Assembly: GCA_038211455.1 (NCBI GenBank)
Contig: JBBQVP010000016.1
Coordinates: 1 to 42,724, forward strand
Reading direction: 5' to 3'
Source: SZAS-79 sp038211455
GTDB taxonomy: Bacteria; Pseudomonadota; Gammaproteobacteria; Burkholderiales; SG8-39
DNA: 42,724 nt
The notes under the pieces are model-generated. The model ran no database searches, was not told the DNA's origin, and saw only the letters and a program-made list of their open reading frames with translations. Both the position numbers and the translations under genes were made by a program. Shown in pieces: positions 41,588-42,724 of the stretch (position 1 is the stretch's first letter; each line of letters begins with the position of its first letter).

Positions 41588-41625
41588 GCGCGCTACGCGC
41601 CGCGGACTGAGCCCGCGCTACGCGC
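41579..41625. repeat. 22-24 bp tandem duplication holding both stop codons of a convergent pair
   Basis: Copy one (41579-41600) carries the FHA gene stop TGA (41585-41587); copy two (41602-41625) carries the CTA complement of the AhpD-like gene stop (41618-41620). The copies differ by a two-base insertion. Confidence 0.85.
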
Positions 41626-42175
41626 GGTCTTTCGCCCCCGGCAGGAAATCGTCCAGCGGCACGCCGAAACTGTTCAGCGCCCAGGACACCAGGTTGTACT
41701 GGCCGATGGTGAACACCAGATCCATCATCTGCTCGGTCGAATACTTCGCCGCGAGCACAGCCCAGGTCTCGTCCGACACCACGGAATCGTGGAACAGGTC
41801 GTCCGCCGCCTGCAGCAGTGCCGCCTCGTGCGCGCTCCACGCACCGCGCGGGCCAAGCTTCACCTGCTCGATCTCGGCATCGGTCACGCCGCCGCGTTTG
41901 GCGATCTCGACGTGCTGCGCCCACTCGTACTCCGCCTGGTTCAGCCAGCCGATGCGCAGGATCAGCAACTCACGGTCGCGCACGCCGAGGGTCTGCTTCT
42001 GCAGGATGTGCCCGGCGAACACGGTCCAGCGGCGCGCGAGCTTGGGATGGTGCATCAGTACGCGAAACAGATTCAGGTCGCGCCCGACAAAGCGGTTCTT
42101 GGCCGCCGTATCGGCGTCCTCGCCTTGTAATTGCGAGAGATCGCGAAAGGGGATGCGCTGCTTGCGTTTGATCAC
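41618..42175 (-). CDS. carboxymuconolactone decarboxylase family (AhpD-like) protein
   Basis: 185 residues with the AhpD-like fold: the motif LGVRDRELLILRIGWLNQAEYEWAQHV is typical, but the CxxC catalytic pair of AhpD is not present, replaced by N-Q-A-E around residues 80-83. It is therefore of the decarboxylase/lactone side, and its reaction is unknown. The start is GTG at 42175 with GGAGAG upstream; the patatin-like gene ends 12 bases before it. Confidence 0.85.
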   Translation of the reverse strand: MIKRKQRIPFRDLSQLQGEDADTAAKNRFVGRDLNLFRVLMHHPKLARRWTVFAGHILQKQTLGVRDRELLILRIGWLNQAEYEWAQHVEIAKRGGVTDAEIEQVKLGPRGAWSAHEAALLQAADDLFHDSVVSDETWAVLAAKYSTEQMMDLVFTIGQYNLVSWALNSFGVPLDDFLPGAKDRA

Positions 42176-42187
42176 TGGAACTCTCCG

Positions 42188-42724
42188 TTAGTCCGAAGTC
42201 GCGGGCTTCACTGATGGCGCGGGCCCGAACACGTCCGCATCGAGGTAATCGCGATTCACGTCGACTGACGAACGCACGCCGATGGCCGCGAAGTTTTCCG
42301 CCAGCCAGGCATCTGCCGCGGCGCGCCCGAGGTCGCGCAGCTTGCAGAGAAAGCCCCAGTCGGTGTTGAACTTGCTCGCGACCGACAGGCCGCACAGCGC
42401 TTCGTCGGCGCGCACCGCATGCAGCAGCACGTGCGTCAGGCGGCCCTGGTACTCGTCTTTCAGCCAGCCCTGCTCGATCAGCCGCGTCACGAACGCCACC
42501 ACGCGCAACTCGCGCAGCAAGGATGAGTTGAAGGTGATCTCGTTCACCCGGTTCTGGATCTCGGGCGCGGTGACCGGCAGTTTCGCGCGCGCAATGGGAT
42601 TGATGTGCACGATCACGACGTCGCGGCTTTGCGTGTGATAAAAAAGCGGGAACAGCGCCGGGTTGCCCATGAACCCGCCGTCCCAGTAGGCTTCGCCGTC
42701 GATCTCCACCGCGCGGAACAGCAC
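42188..42724 (-). CDS. patatin-like phospholipase, C-terminal part (cut by window edge)
   Basis: The last 178 residues of a patatin-like protein. YWDGGFMGNPALFPLF supplies the D-G-G catalytic aspartate motif of patatins; the serine and glycine-rich loop lie outside the window. The C-terminal region has the expected DUF3734-like helical text (TFNSSLLRELRVVAFVTRLIEQ). Frame is open to the window edge and an ATG seen there is not the true start. Confidence 0.8.
   Translation of the reverse strand: MLFRAVEIDGEAYWDGGFMGNPALFPLFYHTQSRDVVIVHINPIARAKLPVTAPEIQNRVNEITFNSSLLRELRVVAFVTRLIEQGWLKDEYQGRLTHVLLHAVRADEALCGLSVASKFNTDWGFLCKLRDLGRAAADAWLAENFAAIGVRSSVDVNRDYLDADVFGPAPSVKPATSD

Noticed and set aside
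1..42724. CRISPR array or rRNA/tRNA genes
   Set aside because: No regularly spaced repeats of 25-40 bases and no rRNA- or tRNA-like sequence was recognised.

Overview
The window looks like a chromosomal stretch of a high-GC, aerobic, metabolically versatile proteobacterium. Gene style (PhnCDE, RidA, HPF, glucokinase, ATP-PFK, CoA ligase/ACAD neighbours, GTG starts, ATGA overlaps) points to Betaproteobacteria, with moderate confidence. No phage, plasmid, rRNA, tRNA or CRISPR signal is seen. Genes are tightly packed in short operons on both strands.

Left part (1-12.3 kb): an alpha/beta-hydrolase tail; a KstD-like flavoprotein translationally coupled to a TRZ/ATZ-type amidohydrolase, with a paralogous amidohydrolase diverging from it; then, on the minus strand, a CoA ligase, a small membrane protein and an ATP-type phosphofructokinase carrying an unusual N103; a membrane metallophosphoesterase and an acyl-CoA dehydrogenase diverging from each other. 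Next come RidA, a GGCT-fold protein and a HicAB toxin-antitoxin pair, lying beside a decayed, internally deleted integron-integrase-type recombinase gene (12033-12302).

12.3-18.5 kb: one minus-strand operon encoding a Tat-exported BMP-family binding protein, two permeases, a double ATPase and an amidohydrolase, best read as uptake plus hydrolysis or deamination of a nucleoside-like or other N-heterocyclic compound.

18.8-27.0 kb is the highlight: a plus-strand coenzyme F420 island holding fused FO synthase (CofGH/FbiC), an F420-dependent glucose-6-phosphate dehydrogenase with the cofactor and phosphate pocket residues intact, CofE, CofD, CofC, a Ddn-like deazaflavin oxidoreductase and two luciferase-like oxidoreductases. 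It holds the recognisable core steps of F420 synthesis, one enzyme to reduce F420 and three candidate enzymes to spend F420H2. CofE has no FbiB-type reductase domain, so the exact F420 variant is open. Glucokinase (37.3 kb) and phosphofructokinase (5.0 kb) in the same window make and consume the hexose phosphate pool that the dehydrogenase would draw on.

27.0-37.2 kb: minus-strand DMT transporter, DJ-1/PfpI protein and holin-like protein; a SnoaL-like, DapA-like and HAD operon behind a 22-base inverted repeat; two divergent short-chain dehydrogenases, one followed by a YihU-like beta-hydroxyacid dehydrogenase; then a PhnCDEE transporter without C-P lyase genes. 37.3-42.7 kb: glucokinase and an overlapping APH/P-loop kinase fusion, ribosome hibernation factor, a small unknown protein, a cNMP/FHA two-domain protein, an AhpD-fold protein and the tail of a patatin phospholipase. 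Short tandem duplications sit at several gene ends throughout.
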